DNA of 7,594 nt from NCBI GenBank assembly GCA_000437675.1, contig FR901797.1, forward strand, positions 1 through 7,594, in the 5' to 3' direction. Origin of the DNA: Prevotella sp. CAG:891 (GTDB lineage: Bacteria > Bacteroidota > Bacteroidia > Bacteroidales > Bacteroidaceae). Made by a program: the position numbers and the translations under genes. Under the pieces are notes generated by a model. It searched no databases. It was not told the origin of the DNA and was given only the letters and a program-made list of their open reading frames with translations. Positions 7,035 through 7,594 of this stretch are shown here, in pieces. Position 1 is the stretch's first letter, and every line of letters starts with the position of its first letter.

Positions 7035-7106
7035 CTTTTTTTTGTTTTGCCAAATAAGAATCGGTTTTTTTGCTAATTTTGTGATGCGAACATAACGGAA
7101 TGGTTT

Positions 7107-7139
7107 TTTGTTTTGATAAAAAGTAACCTATTAGTTTTG
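7107..7139 (+). promoter_or_regulatory. Bacteroidetes-type promoter for cas9
   Basis: TTTG at 7107-7110, a 21-base gap and TAGTTTTG at 7132-7139 match the -33 TTTG / -7 TAnnTTTG promoter of Bacteroidetes. Transcription would start near 7145 and leave a leader of about 115 bases before the cas9 ATG. A second perfect -7 element, TAATTTTG at 7074-7081, has a TTTG at 7046-7049 but with a longer gap (24 bases), and could be an additional start. Confidence 0.6.
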
Positions 7140-7257
7140 CATTGCATACAGAACCAATAGATTTTAAGGTAATCAACTATGCCAAGCAGTGATTCGCGGC
7201 ATTCGATGAGTTCTTGTTTTTTGATTCTTGCGAATAACAATTATACATATATATATC

Positions 7258-7594
7258 ATGAAAAATTCAGCACATATTTTAGGGCTTGACTTAGGCACCA
7301 ATAGCGTTGGCTGGGCATTGCTCAACGCCAATCAGTTTCGCATTGCAGGTAACGGCAGTCGCATCATTCCCATGACGGGCGATGTGATGACCGATTTTGC
7401 CAAGGGAAAATTGCAATCGGCCGCTTCGCAGCGAACGGCTTTTCGCAATGTGCGTAAAAACATTGAGCGCGTAAAGCAGCGTCGTTACCGACTGCTGCAG
7501 GTACTGCACATATTGGGTTTTTTACCCCAGCATTTTAGTCAACAAATTGACTTTGTCAATCATCGCGGACATTTCATTGATGAAGCTGAACCGC
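7258..7594 (+). CDS. cas9: Cas9 endonuclease, type II-C-like, N-terminal part only (runs off the window)
   Basis: The frame stays open from ATG 7258 to the window edge (112 complete codons). Residues 7-19 (ILGLDLGTNSVGW) are the RuvC-I motif with catalytic Asp11. Residues about 58-79, from QRTAFRNVRKN to RRYRLL, form the arginine-rich bridge helix (Arg59, 63, 66, 71, 75, 76, 78) that contacts the guide RNA. The segments between and after these (GSRIIPM, FAKGK, ILGFLP, QIDF) resemble the large Bacteroidetes type II-C Cas9 proteins of roughly 1,400 residues; this is recalled family knowledge, not a search. The product should be an RNA-guided double-strand DNA nuclease, with HNH, RuvC-II/III and PAM-interacting domains beyond the edge. 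The start is chosen because RuvC-I begins within ten residues, as usual. The upstream tracrRNA supports a working locus. The II-C subtype needs the missing downstream genes to confirm. Confidence 0.95.
   Translation, partial: MKNSAHILGLDLGTNSVGWALLNANQFRIAGNGSRIIPMTGDVMTDFAKGKLQSAASQRTAFRNVRKNIERVKQRRYRLLQVLHILGFLPQHFSQQIDFVNHRGHFIDEAEP

Larger units (their letters stand above)
6938..7046 (-). ncRNA. tracrRNA of a type II CRISPR-Cas system
   Basis: Read leftwards on the minus strand, this roughly 110-base RNA has the three expected parts in order. The anti-repeat (about 7034-7001) ends CTAATCACAAT, the complement of the (G/A)TTGTGATT start usual for Bacteroidetes type II-C repeats. The nexus AAGGATTATTCCGTTGTG (7000-6983) closely parallels the AAGG...TCCGTT nexus of the S. 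pyogenes tracrRNA. A 13-pair terminator hairpin with seven Ts follows (6972-6938). The gene sits between the preceding operon and cas9 and diverges from cas9. Its role is to pair with crRNA repeats, allow processing or loading, and hold the guide in Cas9. The 5' end is approximate: a weak TTATTTGG (7057-7050) could be its -7 element, with transcription starting near 7046. No array is present here to confirm the pairing. Confidence 0.85.

Noticed and set aside
6973..7060. A CRISPR array or stand-alone repeat on the plus strand
   Set aside because: Only one repeat-like unit is present, with no second copy or spacer, and the nexus plus terminator on the minus strand identify it as a tracrRNA anti-repeat.
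6931..7176. An 81-codon minus-strand frame between the patatin gene and cas9
   Set aside because: It covers the tracrRNA and its terminator; the stem, nexus and T tract explain the sequence better than a protein.
7179..7289. A 36-codon upstream frame starting in the cas9 leader and overlapping its start out of frame
   Set aside because: No ribosome site and no recognisable product; an overlap this short is expected by chance.
7291..7509. A 72-codon minus-strand frame at the right end
   Set aside because: It is the antisense shadow of the cas9 start, which has the RuvC-I motif and bridge helix on the plus strand.

Overview
The window looks like a chromosomal segment of a Bacteroidetes bacterium, most likely Bacteroidales and Prevotella-like. 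Three things point there: promoters match the Bacteroidetes -33 TTTG / -7 TAnnTTTG pattern, intergenic regions are AT-rich without strong Shine-Dalgarno sites, and the large secreted protein ends in the short DLSGR...KGI.IINGQK tail common in that group. The Cas9 start also resembles the large Bacteroidetes type II-C proteins. This assignment rests on recognition, not on a database search.

Layout, left to right. A strong stem-loop at 51-106 ends the first gene. Bases 138-3353 (minus strand) encode a large secreted glycoside hydrolase with a clan GH-D (GH27/GH36-like) catalytic barrel, two diverged copies of an accessory beta domain and a duplicated 11-residue linker. A 350-base AT-rich divergent intergenic region follows. 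Next, on the plus strand, come a HAD-IA phosphatase (phosphoglycolate phosphatase-like, 3747-4403) and a patatin-like phospholipase fused to a POTRA and an outer-membrane beta barrel (type Vd autotransporter / PlpD-like, to 6788). The native start of the patatin gene overlaps the HAD stop codon as TGATG, so the two appear to form a translationally coupled operon, closed by a 13-bp-stem terminator at 6817-6855.

The right end, 6938-7594, is the edge of a type II CRISPR-Cas locus. An unannotated tracrRNA lies on the minus strand (about 7046 to 6938) with an anti-repeat, a Cas9-type nexus and a 13-pair Rho-independent terminator. Diverging from it on the plus strand is the start of cas9 (7258 to the window edge), with the RuvC-I motif and the arginine-rich bridge helix. 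The CRISPR array, cas1 and cas2 are not in the window. If present, they should lie to the right.

Two genes for exported proteins have their signal-peptide coding region out of frame with the natural start codon. In the patatin gene a 31-bp insertion containing a 24-bp direct repeat breaks the frame. In the glycoside hydrolase gene the cause appears to be one extra base in an A5 tract. Both repairs restore textbook signal peptides. This could mean phase variation, gene decay or assembly error, and the sequence alone cannot decide.
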